DNA of 64,000 bases, taken from positions 229,241 to 293,240 of the forward strand of contig NZ_FOLB01000005.1 of assembly GCF_900112345.1 (NCBI RefSeq), in the 5' to 3' direction. Under the pieces are notes generated by a model. It was not told the origin of the DNA, ran no database searches, and saw only the letters and a program-made list of their open reading frames with translations. Each line of letters starts with the position of its first letter. Within the stretch, counting starts at the first letter, position 1. The position numbers were made by a program, and so were the translations under genes. Positions 34,504 through 43,426 of the stretch are shown piece after piece. This stretch comes from Nocardioides terrae. GTDB taxonomy: Bacteria > Actinomycetota > Actinomycetes > Propionibacteriales > Nocardioidaceae.

Positions 34504-35268
34504 TCAGCGGACGAGCCAGCCGCCGTCGACGGGAAGCACGGTCCCGGTGACGTAGGCGGCGGCGTCGGAGGCGAGGAAGACGAAGGCGCCCTGCAGGTCG
34601 CCGGGGGTGCCCCATCGACCGGCCGGGATCCGGCCCGAGATGGACCGCTCGCGCTCCGGGTCGGCACGCAGGGCTGCGGTGTTGTCGGTGGCCATGTAGC
34701 CGGGGGCGATCGCGTTCACGGTGACGCCGGAGGCCGCCCACTCGTTGGCGAGCGCCTTGGTGAGGCCGGCGATCGCGTGCTTGGAGGCCGTGTACGCCGG
34801 CACGAGGACGCCGCCCTGGAAGGACAGCATCGACGCGACGGTGATGATCCGGCCCGAGCCGCGCTCGACCATGTGCCGCCCGGCGGCCTGCGAGAGGTGG
34901 AAGACGGCGTCGAGGTTCACCCGCAGGACGGCCGACCAGTCGCTCTCGCTGTAGTCGGAGGCCGGTGCCCGGCGGATCGTGCCGGCGTTGTTCACGAGGA
35001 TGTCGAGCCGCCCGAGCGCCTCGATCGCCTCGGCGACGTCGGCCTGCAGGTCGGCGGCTGTGGCGGTGCCGAGGTCCCGCCTCAGCACGTGCACCCGGCG
35101 GCCCAGCCCACGGATGTGGTCGGCGGTCTCGGCCGGGTCGCCCCGGCCGAGCAGCGCGACGTCGGCGCCGGCCTCGGCGAGCGCGATCGCGGCCCCCTGG
35201 CCGAGCCCCCGATTGGCGCCGGTGACGAGCGCGACCTTCCCGTCGAGACGGAACGAGTCGAGGATCAT
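34504..35268 (-). CDS. kduD: 2-dehydro-3-deoxy-D-gluconate 5-dehydrogenase (SDR)
   Basis: 254 residues. Classical SDR: TGANRGLGQG cofactor loop, NNAGTIRR, the catalytic Ser (VASMLSFQGG) and YTASK. The sequence RRAPASDYSESDW and VTVNAIAPGYMATDNT match KduD. It reduces the diketo-sugar made by KduI to 2-keto-3-deoxygluconate with NAD(P)H. Start overlaps the FAH-gene stop (ATGA). Confidence 0.92.
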   Translation of the reverse strand: MILDSFRLDGKVALVTGANRGLGQGAAIALAEAGADVALLGRGDPAETADHIRGLGRRVHVLRRDLGTATAADLQADVAEAIEALGRLDILVNNAGTIRRAPASDYSESDWSAVLRVNLDAVFHLSQAAGRHMVERGSGRIITVASMLSFQGGVLVPAYTASKHAIAGLTKALANEWAASGVTVNAIAPGYMATDNTAALRADPERERSISGRIPAGRWGTPGDLQGAFVFLASDAAAYVTGTVLPVDGGWLVR

Positions 35269-36164
35269 GCGTGCGCCTCCCAGGCAGCGGTCTGGTGGTG
35301 GTCGGTCGCGGTGTCGGGCCCGGCGGCGAAGACGGTGGTCAGCTCCCCGATGCCCGCGACGCGGACGGTGACGGCATCGCCGTCGGTGAGCGGCCGGTGG
35401 GCGGCCAGGGCGGCGGGGAGCTTCTGCGGGGTCCCGGTGGAGATCACGTCGCCCGGCTCGAGCGTCATCACGGTGCTCAGGTAGTGCACGACGAACGGCA
35501 TGGGGAAGACCATCGTCGAGGTGCTCTGCGAGACGGTGACGACCCCGTCGCGCTCGACCTCGAGGAGGAGGTCGTGCGGATCGGCGATCTCATCGGGGGT
35601 GACGATGGCTGGGCCGAGCGGGCCGAAGCCGTCGAAGCACTTGCCGAGGGCCCACTGGCTCGTGCGCCCCTGCCAGGCCCGGTCGGTCACGTCGTTGAGC
35701 AGCGTGTAGCCGGCGATGTGGTCCATCGCCGTCTCCACCGGCACGTCGTGCGCCCGGCGTCCGACCACGAGGGCGATCTCCCCCTCGTAGTCGACGTCGT
35801 CGGCCACCCGCGGCAGCCGCACCGGAGCGGTCGGCGCGGACAGGACGTTCGGGGTCTTCACGAACACGTCGGGGAACGGAGGGTCCGCCGCTCGGACGTC
35901 GGCACCAGCGGGCACGTGCCCGCGATAGTTGTAGCCCAGGCAGAGGATCTTGCCCGGCGTGACCGGCGCCAGCAGCTCGACATCGGCCAGCCGCGGCAGG
36001 TCGTCGGGGGCGGCGGCCGCTGCTGCCGCGCGCGCGTCGTCGAGGGCGGCGGGGTCGGCGAGCAGGTCGACGACCGGCCGCCGGCCCAGGTCGAGCACGC
36101 GGTCGCCGCCGACGACGGCGCCTGTGCGTGCGCGACCGCCGTGACGGTAGGTCACCAGCCTCAT
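35265..36164 (-). CDS. Fumarylacetoacetate hydrolase-family protein
   Basis: 299 residues. The FAH fold core has the metal-binding DYEGEIALVVGRRAHDV near residue 128 and the GPLGPAIV, STMVFPMPFVVHYLS and DVISTGTPQ blocks. Family members hydrolyse or decarboxylate beta-diketo acids; some act on 2,4-diketo-3-deoxy sugar acids, which would suit its place between kduD and GH88. The exact substrate is unknown. Confidence 0.82.
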   Translation of the reverse strand: MRLVTYRHGGRARTGAVVGGDRVLDLGRRPVVDLLADPAALDDARAAAAAAAPDDLPRLADVELLAPVTPGKILCLGYNYRGHVPAGADVRAADPPFPDVFVKTPNVLSAPTAPVRLPRVADDVDYEGEIALVVGRRAHDVPVETAMDHIAGYTLLNDVTDRAWQGRTSQWALGKCFDGFGPLGPAIVTPDEIADPHDLLLEVERDGVVTVSQSTSTMVFPMPFVVHYLSTVMTLEPGDVISTGTPQKLPAALAAHRPLTDGDAVTVRVAGIGELTTVFAAGPDTATDHHQTAAWEAHA

Positions 36165-36192
36165 CGGGTGGTCTCCTTCGAGCCGGCGGCGC

Positions 36193-37371
36193 TCACCAGT
36201 AGGTCCGCCATCCCGGGACGGCCTGGCGGGTGAGTGCCTCGAGGTAGAAGTAGTCGCCCCAGAGGGTGCCCTCGTCGACGCCGATGCCCTTGGGCAGGTC
36301 GTAGACGCCGTGCAGCAGCAGGGCGTCGGAGTCCTCGGGCCGTGCGGGCGCGTAGTCGGCGACCAGCGTGGCGAGGATGACGCGGGCCTCGTCGCGCCAG
36401 CGGGCCGCTCGGGCCGGGTCGGTCTCCTGGTCGGCCAGCTCCAGCAGGCCGGACGCCGCGATCGCGGCCGAGGAGCTGTCGCGCGGCGCCTCGCTGCCGT
36501 CGCCGTAGACCAGGTCCCAGTGCGGGACGCGGTCGGCGGGCAGGCGGGCGAGGAAGTACTCCGCGCAGCGGCGGGACGCCTCGAGCAGGCGCTCGTCGCG
36601 CATGGTGCGGTGGTTGAGCGCGAAGCCGTAGATGCCCCAGGCCTGGCCGCGGGCCCAGCAGGAGTCGTCGTGGGCGCCCTGCTCGGTGGCGCCTCGGAGC
36701 GGTTCTCCGGTGACGGGGTCCCAGTAGAAGGTGTGGTAGGTCGAGCCGTCCTCGCGCAGGATGTGCAGCAACAGCTGCTCGATGTGGCGCTCGGCCGCGT
36801 CGGCGTACCGCCGGTCGCCGGTCTGCTCGCTGGCCCAGGTGAGCAGCGGCAGGTTCATCAGGCTGTCGATGATCGTGCGGCCCCGCTGGTTGGGGTCGGA
36901 GAGGTCACCCCACGCCTGGATGATCCCGGCCGGCTCGAGGAACCGCCGCATCAGGTGGTCCGCGGCGAGCAGCGCCGCCTTCCGGGCGTCGTCGTCGTCG
37001 AGCAGCCGGGCCGGCGCGACGCACGAGAGCGTGTAGAGGAAGCCCAGGTCGTGGGTGTCGAGGTCCTCGGCGTTGCGCACCCGGCGGTCGAAGTCGGCCG
37101 CGTGACCGAGCGCTGCCTCGCGGAAGGCGTCGTCACCCGTCAGCTCCCAGGCGATCCACTGCATGCCCGGCCAGAAGCTGGTCGTCCAGCCCCGGTTGCC
37201 CCCCTCGGGGATTCCGGCGTCCGCGGGGCGGATCGGGTAGCGGCCGGCTCGGGTGGTGTCGTCGGGATAGCGGGTGCCGAAGCGGTCGATGTTGCGGCGC
37301 ACCGTCAGCAGCGCGTCGCTGAAGGCGGGATCGTCGGCGACGCCGCTGTGCAGGGGCGAGGTCGAGGTCAT
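36193..37371 (-). CDS. Unsaturated glucuronyl hydrolase (GH88)
   Basis: 392 residues, cytoplasmic (no signal peptide), alpha6/alpha6-barrel. Two catalytic-type Asp motifs are visible: DTHDLGFLYTLS and TIIDSLMNLPLL. SCWARGQAWGIYGFAL and WGDYFYLEAL are family blocks. GH88 enzymes remove 4,5-unsaturated glucuronate from the non-reducing end of oligosaccharides made by polysaccharide lyases, by hydrating the double bond. The product feeds KduI, KduD and KdgK in the same operon. The +1 sugar cannot be told from the sequence. Confidence 0.92.
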   Translation of the reverse strand: MTSTSPLHSGVADDPAFSDALLTVRRNIDRFGTRYPDDTTRAGRYPIRPADAGIPEGGNRGWTTSFWPGMQWIAWELTGDDAFREAALGHAADFDRRVRNAEDLDTHDLGFLYTLSCVAPARLLDDDDARKAALLAADHLMRRFLEPAGIIQAWGDLSDPNQRGRTIIDSLMNLPLLTWASEQTGDRRYADAAERHIEQLLLHILREDGSTYHTFYWDPVTGEPLRGATEQGAHDDSCWARGQAWGIYGFALNHRTMRDERLLEASRRCAEYFLARLPADRVPHWDLVYGDGSEAPRDSSSAAIAASGLLELADQETDPARAARWRDEARVILATLVADYAPARPEDSDALLLHGVYDLPKGIGVDEGTLWGDYFYLEALTRQAVPGWRTYW

Positions 37372-37392
37372 GGGTCTGTGGCTCCTAGGGGG

Positions 37393-38085
37393 TTACGCGG
37401 TGGCGGGTGTGGCGGGCGTGGCCGCGAGCGCCGGCCGGAGGATGAAGCGGCTGTTGGCCCAGACGACGTACAGCACGGGCGCACCGGTGAGACCGAGCGC
37501 GATCGCGGGCATCGAGGCGAACACGGCGAACTGGGTCGCGAGGGCGAGGATGCTGAAGAGGCTGAGGTACCAGCGGCGCAGCGCCAGGTAGCTGCCGACG
37601 CGGATCACCGTCACCAGGCGGACGCGGGGCTCCTCGCTGACGGCGACGAGGCCGACCAACGACGTCGCGACCACGACCACGGTGAGGACGGCGAGGGCCG
37701 GCACGACGGCGACCCCGAGGCCGCTCCCGCCCAAGGCCCGTACGTCGGCCAGGAGCACGACGACCAGGAGGGTCGCGACGGCGGCGAGCCGCACCGGGCG
37801 CCCCCAGCCGGCGCGCCACCCGGCCACGAAGGCCCGGACGACGTCGCCGTTCCCGCCCGCGTGCTCACGGAACACCCCGAAGGCACCGGCGAGCGCCGGG
37901 GCGCACGACGGAGCCAGCAGGGCGACGAGCGGCCAGGTCGTGACCGGGTCCGTCATCGCCAGCAGCAGCACGACCGGCAGGCAGCCGACGACGAGCAGCA
38001 GGTTGGTGACCAGGCCGAGGTAGGCCAGCCCGAAGAGGGCGGCGTAGGTGTCGTGGGAGACGAGCTTCCCCGAGATCGTCGTCAT
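37393..38085 (-). CDS. DUF624 membrane protein (YesL-like)
   Basis: 230 residues, about five or six hydrophobic helices (LFGLAYLGLVTNLLLVVGC; LAAVATLLVVVLLADV; AVVPALAVLTVVVVATSLVG). The family is found with carbohydrate ABC importers, as YesL is in the rhamnogalacturonan locus of Bacillus, but its task is not known. It follows the permease genes with a 4-bp gap. Confidence 0.82.
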   Translation of the reverse strand: MTTISGKLVSHDTYAALFGLAYLGLVTNLLLVVGCLPVVLLLAMTDPVTTWPLVALLAPSCAPALAGAFGVFREHAGGNGDVVRAFVAGWRAGWGRPVRLAAVATLLVVVLLADVRALGGSGLGVAVVPALAVLTVVVVATSLVGLVAVSEEPRVRLVTVIRVGSYLALRRWYLSLFSILALATQFAVFASMPAIALGLTGAPVLYVVWANSRFILRPALAATPATPATA

Positions 38086-38089
38086 CGGG

Positions 38090-39007
38090 TCATCCCTTCA
38101 GTCCGCTCGAGGCGATGCCCTCGACGAAGTAGCGCTGGCCGAGCAGGAAGATCACCGCGATCGGGATCACCGAGATGGTGAGCCCGGTGAACATGAGCGC
38201 GTAGTTGGCGTCGTAGAGCGAGCTGATGAAGCTCTGCAGGCCGAGCTGGATCGTCCAGTTGCTGGGCGTGCGCAGGTAGATGAGCGGGCCCAGGTAGTCG
38301 TTCCACGTGGTCACGAACGTGATCAGCCCGAGGCTCGCGAGGGCCGGGACCGAGAGCGGCAGCATGATGCGGCGCCAGATCGCGTACTCGCTCAGCCCGT
38401 CGAGCCGGGCCGCCTCGGAGAGCTCCTCGGGGATGGTCTCGTAGAACTGCTTCATGAGGAACACGCCGAAGGCGCCGAAGGCCTGGATGAGGACGATCGC
38501 CCACAGCGTGTCGGTCAGGTGGACCTTCGACATCATCACGAACTGCGGAATCATGTAGGACTGCCACGGCACGGCGATGGTGCCGATGTAGAGCAGGAAG
38601 AGCACGTCGCGGCCGGGGAACCGGATCCGGGCGAAGCCGTAGGCGGCGAACGACCCGGTCAGCAGCTGCAGGAACGTCACGACCACCGAGAGCAGCATCG
38701 TGTTGCGGATCCACGTCACCATGTCGGACTTGGACCAGATGTCGACGAAGTTGTGCCAGCGGAAGGTGTCCGGGATCCAGTTGATCGGGACGGAGAACAC
38801 CTCGTTGGCCGACTTCAGCGAGCTCATCACCATCCAGAAGAACGGGGTGAGCAGCGCGACGGACGCGATGAGGAGGACGACGTAGACGACCGCCTGGCCG
38901 ATACGGCGCCCGGGCGTCATGCGGTTCTGCTGCCCTGCCGATGACGGCGTGCCGTCACCGGGGTGCTCGGCAGGCGCGGCGGGCGGGGCGGTGAGCGAGA
39001 GGTCCAT
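38090..39007 (-). CDS. Carbohydrate ABC transporter permease (MalG type)
   Basis: 305 residues with six membrane helices. The EAA loop EAARLDGLSEYAIWRRIMLP near residue 200 contacts the ATPase. It pairs with the upstream MalF-type permease; start and stop overlap by one base (TGATG). No ATPase gene lies in the operon, so a shared MsiK/MsmX-like ATPase must serve it. Confidence 0.92.
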   Translation of the reverse strand: MDLSLTAPPAAPAEHPGDGTPSSAGQQNRMTPGRRIGQAVVYVVLLIASVALLTPFFWMVMSSLKSANEVFSVPINWIPDTFRWHNFVDIWSKSDMVTWIRNTMLLSVVVTFLQLLTGSFAAYGFARIRFPGRDVLFLLYIGTIAVPWQSYMIPQFVMMSKVHLTDTLWAIVLIQAFGAFGVFLMKQFYETIPEELSEAARLDGLSEYAIWRRIMLPLSVPALASLGLITFVTTWNDYLGPLIYLRTPSNWTIQLGLQSFISSLYDANYALMFTGLTISVIPIAVIFLLGQRYFVEGIASSGLKG

Positions 39008-39933
39008 CAGGCATCCCTCCGCTTGTTGATGAGGAAGACGACGAGGGTGACGAGGAGGCAGAGCGCGAAGAGCACGACCGAGGCGGCCGACGCGTAGCCG
39101 AACTGGCTCTCCGTGAAGCCCTTGGTGTAGATGAACTGCGAGATCACGGTGGTCGACTGGCCCGGCCCGCCGTGGGTGAGCACGAGGATGAGGTCGAAGA
39201 TCTTGAACGAGTTGATCGTCAGGATCACCGTGATGAAGAACGTGGTCGGCCGCAGGCCCGGGAGGGTGACGTTGCGGAACCGCTGCCAGGCGCTGGCGCC
39301 GTCGATCCGCGCCGCCTCGTAGAGCTCGCGCGGCACCGTCTGGAGGCCGGCGAGGAAAAGGATCATGTAGTAGCCCATGTCGCGCCAGGTGCTCACGATG
39401 GCGACGGCGGGCATCGCCCAGTGCGTGCTGGTCAGCCAGCCCGGCGGGTGGTCCACGCCCACGAACCGGAGCAGTGCGTTGATCGGGCCCGCGTCGGGGG
39501 AGAACATGATGTTCCAGACCATCGCGATCGCGACGATCGAGGTGATGTAGGGGAAGAACGCCGCGGTCCGGAAGAACGCCACTCCCCGGAGCTTGGTGTT
39601 GAGCAGCAGCGCGAGGCTCAGCGAGACCACCAGCGTCAGCGGGATGTGCATCGCCGAGTAGTAGAAGGTGTTCGTCACCGCGGTGTGGAAGCTGCGGTCG
39701 TGGACCAGCCGCTTGAAGTTGTCCAGACCGACCCACTGCGACGTCCCGAAGACGTTCCAGTTCGTCAGGGACATGTAGAACAGCGTCACCACGGGCACGA
39801 GGGTCAGCAGTCCGAAGCCGAGGAAGTTGGGCAGGATGAAGCTCATCCCGACCAAGGTGTTCCTCCGGCTGGTTCGTGTTCGTGGTCGCCGGGCGCGGCG
39901 CGGTGTCCGTCCGGCGGTGGCGATCGTCGCCAT
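39007..39933 (-). CDS. Carbohydrate ABC transporter permease (MalF type)
   Basis: 308 residues from ATG with GGAGG seven bases upstream. A basic N-terminus is followed by six helices. EAA loop: YEAARIDGASAWQRFRNVTL near residue 225. With the MalG-type partner and the lipoprotein binding protein it imports an oligosaccharide, probably unsaturated-uronate-containing or its precursor. Confidence 0.92.
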   Translation of the reverse strand: MATIATAGRTPRRARRPRTRTSRRNTLVGMSFILPNFLGFGLLTLVPVVTLFYMSLTNWNVFGTSQWVGLDNFKRLVHDRSFHTAVTNTFYYSAMHIPLTLVVSLSLALLLNTKLRGVAFFRTAAFFPYITSIVAIAMVWNIMFSPDAGPINALLRFVGVDHPPGWLTSTHWAMPAVAIVSTWRDMGYYMILFLAGLQTVPRELYEAARIDGASAWQRFRNVTLPGLRPTTFFITVILTINSFKIFDLILVLTHGGPGQSTTVISQFIYTKGFTESQFGYASAASVVLFALCLLVTLVVFLINKRRDA

Positions 39934-40007
39934 GCGGAGCCTCCAGAGTCTTGCGGTGGACGGGTGGCCGCCCGGAGGGGCGGCCACCCGCACGGATCAG
40001 CCGAGGA

Positions 40008-41297
40008 TCAGCCGACCTCGTTCTTGAAGCGGTCCTCCGCCTCGTCGATCGCGTCGTCGGGCGACTTGGAGCCCGACATGATCGCGGTGTGCAGGTCGCC
40101 CAGGATCCCCTGGACGGCGGCGGTCTTGTCCGAGGTGGGGTTCTCGGGCAGCGTCTTGTGCGTCGCCCAGGCGAACTTCGAGAGGTCGTCGGTCGGGGCG
40201 CCCGGGACGGCGAAGTAGGTGTTGATCACTGCGTCGTTGATGAGCGCCGGCGTGATGCCGATGCCGGCCAGCATGTTGGCCGCCTCCTCGCTGGAGGCGA
40301 ACTGGAGGAACTTCTCCGCGGCGTCCTTCTTGGCACCGTCGGCGTGCGCGTTGACGGCGAAGCCGGTCGGGTCACCGAAGGTCACCGGGGTGTTGCTCGT
40401 GCCGGCCGTGGAGCTGTCCATCTGCGGAACCGGCGCGAAGCCCCAGTTGAACTTGTCGGCCTCACCCGAGGCCTGCTGGCTGATCAGGGTGGCGACGTAC
40501 CACGAGCCCATCAGCATGGTGGCGGCGTGCTGCTTGCCGAACTCCGCCTGGTAGGTGAGCTGGTTGGCCTTCTCGGTGTTGAAGTCGACCTGGAGGCCGT
40601 CCTTCTGCAGGCCGACGGTCCGCTCGTAGGGCTCCTTGAGGTGGGAGAAGTCGCCCTTGAGGATGTCAGCACCCGACTGTGCGTTGGCCAGGCCCTGCAC
40701 CGTCGACTGCCAGTTGTGGAGGTACGCCGCGTAGGCGCCCTTCGGCAGCCCGGCCTTCAGCTTCTGGAGGTTGGCGACGTAGTCGTCCCAGGTCCAGGAC
40801 CCGTCGGGGTAGGTGACGCCGGCCTTGTCGAAGAGGTCCTTGTTGTAGAACATCACCCACGAGTCCATGCGGTAGGGCAGGGCGTAGGTCTTGCCGTCGA
40901 CCTTGTAGGAGTCGGTGCCGCCGATGCCGTCGGGCGCCTTGAGGTCGGAGACGTCGGCCAGCTGGCCGCCCTTGACGAAGGTCGGGAGGTACTTGACCTC
41001 CTTCTGGGTGATGACGTCCGGGCCCTTGCCGGCGGCGAGGTCCGCGGTGAGGAGCGTGTTGTAGTTGGTGGCGTCGTACTCCTTCACCTGCACCTTGTAG
41101 TCCGGGTACTTCGCGGAGAAGGCGTCGGCCAGCTTCTGGAACTCGGGCGTCGTGGAGAGGCTCCAGCCGGAGACCGTGATGGTGGTCGGGCCGCCCGAAG
41201 AGCCGCTGCTCGAGTCTGAGTCTGATCCGCCCCCACATGCGGTCAGCGCCAGTGACGCTGCGGCGAGTGCCGCTACCGCGGCGATGGTGCGCTTCAT
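40008..41297 (-). CDS. Sugar-binding lipoprotein of ABC importer
   Basis: 429 residues. Lipoprotein signal with lipobox LALTACGGG (Cys near residue 21), Ser/Gly linker, then a family-1 extracellular solute-binding fold (TITVSGWSLSTTPEFQKLAD; DSWVMFYNKDLFDKAGVTYP). It captures an oligosaccharide outside the cell for the two permeases downstream. Nothing in the sequence fixes the ligand; gene context suggests a uronate-containing oligomer. Confidence 0.92.
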   Translation of the reverse strand: MKRTIAAVAALAAASLALTACGGGSDSDSSSGSSGGPTTITVSGWSLSTTPEFQKLADAFSAKYPDYKVQVKEYDATNYNTLLTADLAAGKGPDVITQKEVKYLPTFVKGGQLADVSDLKAPDGIGGTDSYKVDGKTYALPYRMDSWVMFYNKDLFDKAGVTYPDGSWTWDDYVANLQKLKAGLPKGAYAAYLHNWQSTVQGLANAQSGADILKGDFSHLKEPYERTVGLQKDGLQVDFNTEKANQLTYQAEFGKQHAATMLMGSWYVATLISQQASGEADKFNWGFAPVPQMDSSTAGTSNTPVTFGDPTGFAVNAHADGAKKDAAEKFLQFASSEEAANMLAGIGITPALINDAVINTYFAVPGAPTDDLSKFAWATHKTLPENPTSDKTAAVQGILGDLHTAIMSGSKSPDDAIDEAEDRFKNEVG

Positions 41298-41334
41298 TAC
41301 TGCTCCTTCTGGTCTTCTCGGGGACCGGTGAGTG

Positions 41335-43305
41335 CTACCGGGCCGCGGGGGCGGTCCGGTGATGAAGGTTGCTGCTGGTCGTGTGGCCGTCGGGCCAGGT
41401 GACCGTGACCGACCGGAGGTGCTGGTCGGTGATCTCGACCCGGGCCCGATGGGACCGAGGCACGTCCGCGCCCGTCAGCTCGACGAGAACGGCCACCCAG
41501 TCACCGACGGCGACTGGAAACTCGAGGGTGGGGATGACCGCCGTCCCCAGCGGGGTGGCGTCGACCCGCGTGTCCAGGGCGGGCGCCCCGTTCCCGCGTA
41601 CGGCGACGAGGCGGCTCGTGAGGCCGTCGGCGACCGCGACGGCCGCGTCGTCCTCGACGCGTCCGGCCGGGGCCGCCCCGGCGACCGGCCAGCCGCCGAT
41701 GCGCAGACGCAGGTCGGCCTCGCGCCTGCCCTCCGCGAGGCTCTCCACCTGCGCCAGCCGCAGCTCCCACGGGCCGCGCACGAGCGAGTGAGTCGTCACC
41801 CGGCCGGCCACGTCGACGGCCCCGGCGAGGCCCGAGCCGTGCCGCTGCCGGCCGTGGTCGGGCTCGAGCAGGTGGGCGTCCCAGGTGGACGCCGCGACGC
41901 CGACGCCGTCGGCCACCTCGACGCCCAGCAGCGTCATGCCGGCGCGGTGGGTCGCCGCACCGTCGCGGTCGACGAGGGCGACCGACTGCTCGACCGGGTC
42001 GGTCCAGGCGCGGTCGTCGAGGACCGGCGGGGTCGCGGTGGAGTAGCCGAGCCTGGTGTAGAGCGGTGAGTCGCCGACGAGGACGCCCTCGTCGTCGTGG
42101 TCGGTGCCGTGGTTGACGACGCGCACGATCCCGTCCGCTCGCGTCCCGGAGACCAGCCATCCGGCCGCCCGGACGGCCCGGAGGTCGTCGCGCTCGTCGA
42201 CGGGCAGCGGCACCGACGGCGCGCTCCAGACCGGGTGGCCCTCGGGCAGCGCGACGCCGAGCAGGCCCTTGGCCGCCCAGTAGGGCGAGCCGGGGCCGGA
42301 GTAGGACTGCGCGAGGCGGCGCCACTCGCTGTACCAGCCCATCGAGAGCAGGTCGCGCTCGTCCGGGACCCCGTGCGCGGCGAAGTGGCCGACGACGCGG
42401 TCGGCAGCGTGCCGCAGCTGTCCGGCCTCGAGCGACGGGACGCCGGCCATGGCCCCGACCCAGAACGGGGCGGCCGCCGCGAAGCGGTAGATGAGGCTGC
42501 GGCCCTGCTGCAGCGGCGAGCCGTCGCCGCCGACGAGCGCGACCGCGTCGAGCAGGAAGCGGTCGAGCCGGGCGACATCGGCGGTGGTGCGGTCGCCGGC
42601 GAGGTCGGCGGCGCCGGTCATCCGGGACCACAGGACAGGGTAGGTGTGCAGCGCCCACCCGTTGTAGTGGTCGAAGGAGCGCTCCTCGCCGTCCGCGAGC
42701 CAGCCGTCGGCGCGGACGAAGGAGTCGTGCCGGGCCAGGTCGGCGGCGATGTCGTCGGCCGACCAGGGCCCACCGACCGAGCGCAGGAAGGTCTGTACGA
42801 CGGTCCGGAACCACACCCAGTTGGTCTGGGGGTAGGTGTCGTCACCGACGACGGGAGCGAGGTAGTCGACGACCCGCTCCTGCGTCGTGGCGTCGAGTCG
42901 GTCCCAGATCCACGGGCGCGTCATGTCGAGGATGAGGGCGAGGGACGCCGCCTCGACCTTGGCCTGCGGGTGTTCGGTGAGCCGGACCCAGGCCTCGGGC
43001 GAGCTCCGGTCGACGCCGGCGGTGATGCCGCGGGCGTAGCGCTCGGCCAGCTCGTCGAGGCCCTCGCCCTGGGCGCCGGCCAGCCGGAATCCGGCGAGCA
43101 GGAACGTGCGGGCGAACCCCTCCAGGCCGTCGACGGCACGGCCGTAGCCGCCCTCGGCGCCCGGCGGCGTGATCAGCGCGCCGCTCGGGGACGCCCAGGC
43201 CTGGGCGCCGTCCAGGAGCCGGTCCGCGTAGGCCAGCCACTGGTCGCGGGTCCAGTCGCTGCCGGTGCGGTGCGAGCCGACACGGCCTGGTCCGTACGAC
43301 GTCAC
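41335..43305 (-). CDS. DUF2264 domain protein, putative carbohydrate-active
   Basis: 656 residues from GTG with GAGGAG upstream. No signal peptide. The N-terminal 370 residues are a helical, toroid-like DUF2264 region (DQWLAYADRLLDGAQAW; YPQTNWVWFRTVVQTFLRSV; DGWLADGEERSFDHYNGWAL), and the rest a beta-rich sandwich. The architecture resembles polysaccharide lyases and unsaturated-uronate hydrolases; no activity is firmly assigned to DUF2264. As first gene of the uronate operon it may be a lyase or glycosidase on imported oligomers. The conserved His/Tyr in FDHYNGWALH are candidate catalytic residues. Confidence 0.82.
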   Translation of the reverse strand: MTSYGPGRVGSHRTGSDWTRDQWLAYADRLLDGAQAWASPSGALITPPGAEGGYGRAVDGLEGFARTFLLAGFRLAGAQGEGLDELAERYARGITAGVDRSSPEAWVRLTEHPQAKVEAASLALILDMTRPWIWDRLDATTQERVVDYLAPVVGDDTYPQTNWVWFRTVVQTFLRSVGGPWSADDIAADLARHDSFVRADGWLADGEERSFDHYNGWALHTYPVLWSRMTGAADLAGDRTTADVARLDRFLLDAVALVGGDGSPLQQGRSLIYRFAAAAPFWVGAMAGVPSLEAGQLRHAADRVVGHFAAHGVPDERDLLSMGWYSEWRRLAQSYSGPGSPYWAAKGLLGVALPEGHPVWSAPSVPLPVDERDDLRAVRAAGWLVSGTRADGIVRVVNHGTDHDDEGVLVGDSPLYTRLGYSTATPPVLDDRAWTDPVEQSVALVDRDGAATHRAGMTLLGVEVADGVGVAASTWDAHLLEPDHGRQRHGSGLAGAVDVAGRVTTHSLVRGPWELRLAQVESLAEGRREADLRLRIGGWPVAGAAPAGRVEDDAAVAVADGLTSRLVAVRGNGAPALDTRVDATPLGTAVIPTLEFPVAVGDWVAVLVELTGADVPRSHRARVEITDQHLRSVTVTWPDGHTTSSNLHHRTAPAAR

Positions 43306-43329
43306 GCTGCTCCTCGGTCGATGTGGTCG

Positions 43330-43422
43330 CGATCACCTTTTCGTGATCGATTTGGGAGGCTAGCAACCGAATCCGTTCACAACAAGCCCCTTTCGCTCAT
43401 TGGTTTTGATTGGTTATGATCG
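43330..43422. promoter_or_regulatory. Bidirectional promoter with operators for the uronate operons
   Basis: Inverted repeat CGATCAC-N6-GTGATCG (43330-43349) lies 25 bases before the leftward DUF2264 gene. TTTTGATTGGTTATGATCG (43404-43422) abuts the rightward heparinase gene and includes TATGAT (43415-43420), a good -10 that puts the RNA start on the A of its ATG. A related 19-mer precedes the 1301-residue glycosidase gene. The likely binder is the DeoR-LacI hybrid. Confidence 0.6.
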
Positions 43423-43426
43423 ATTT

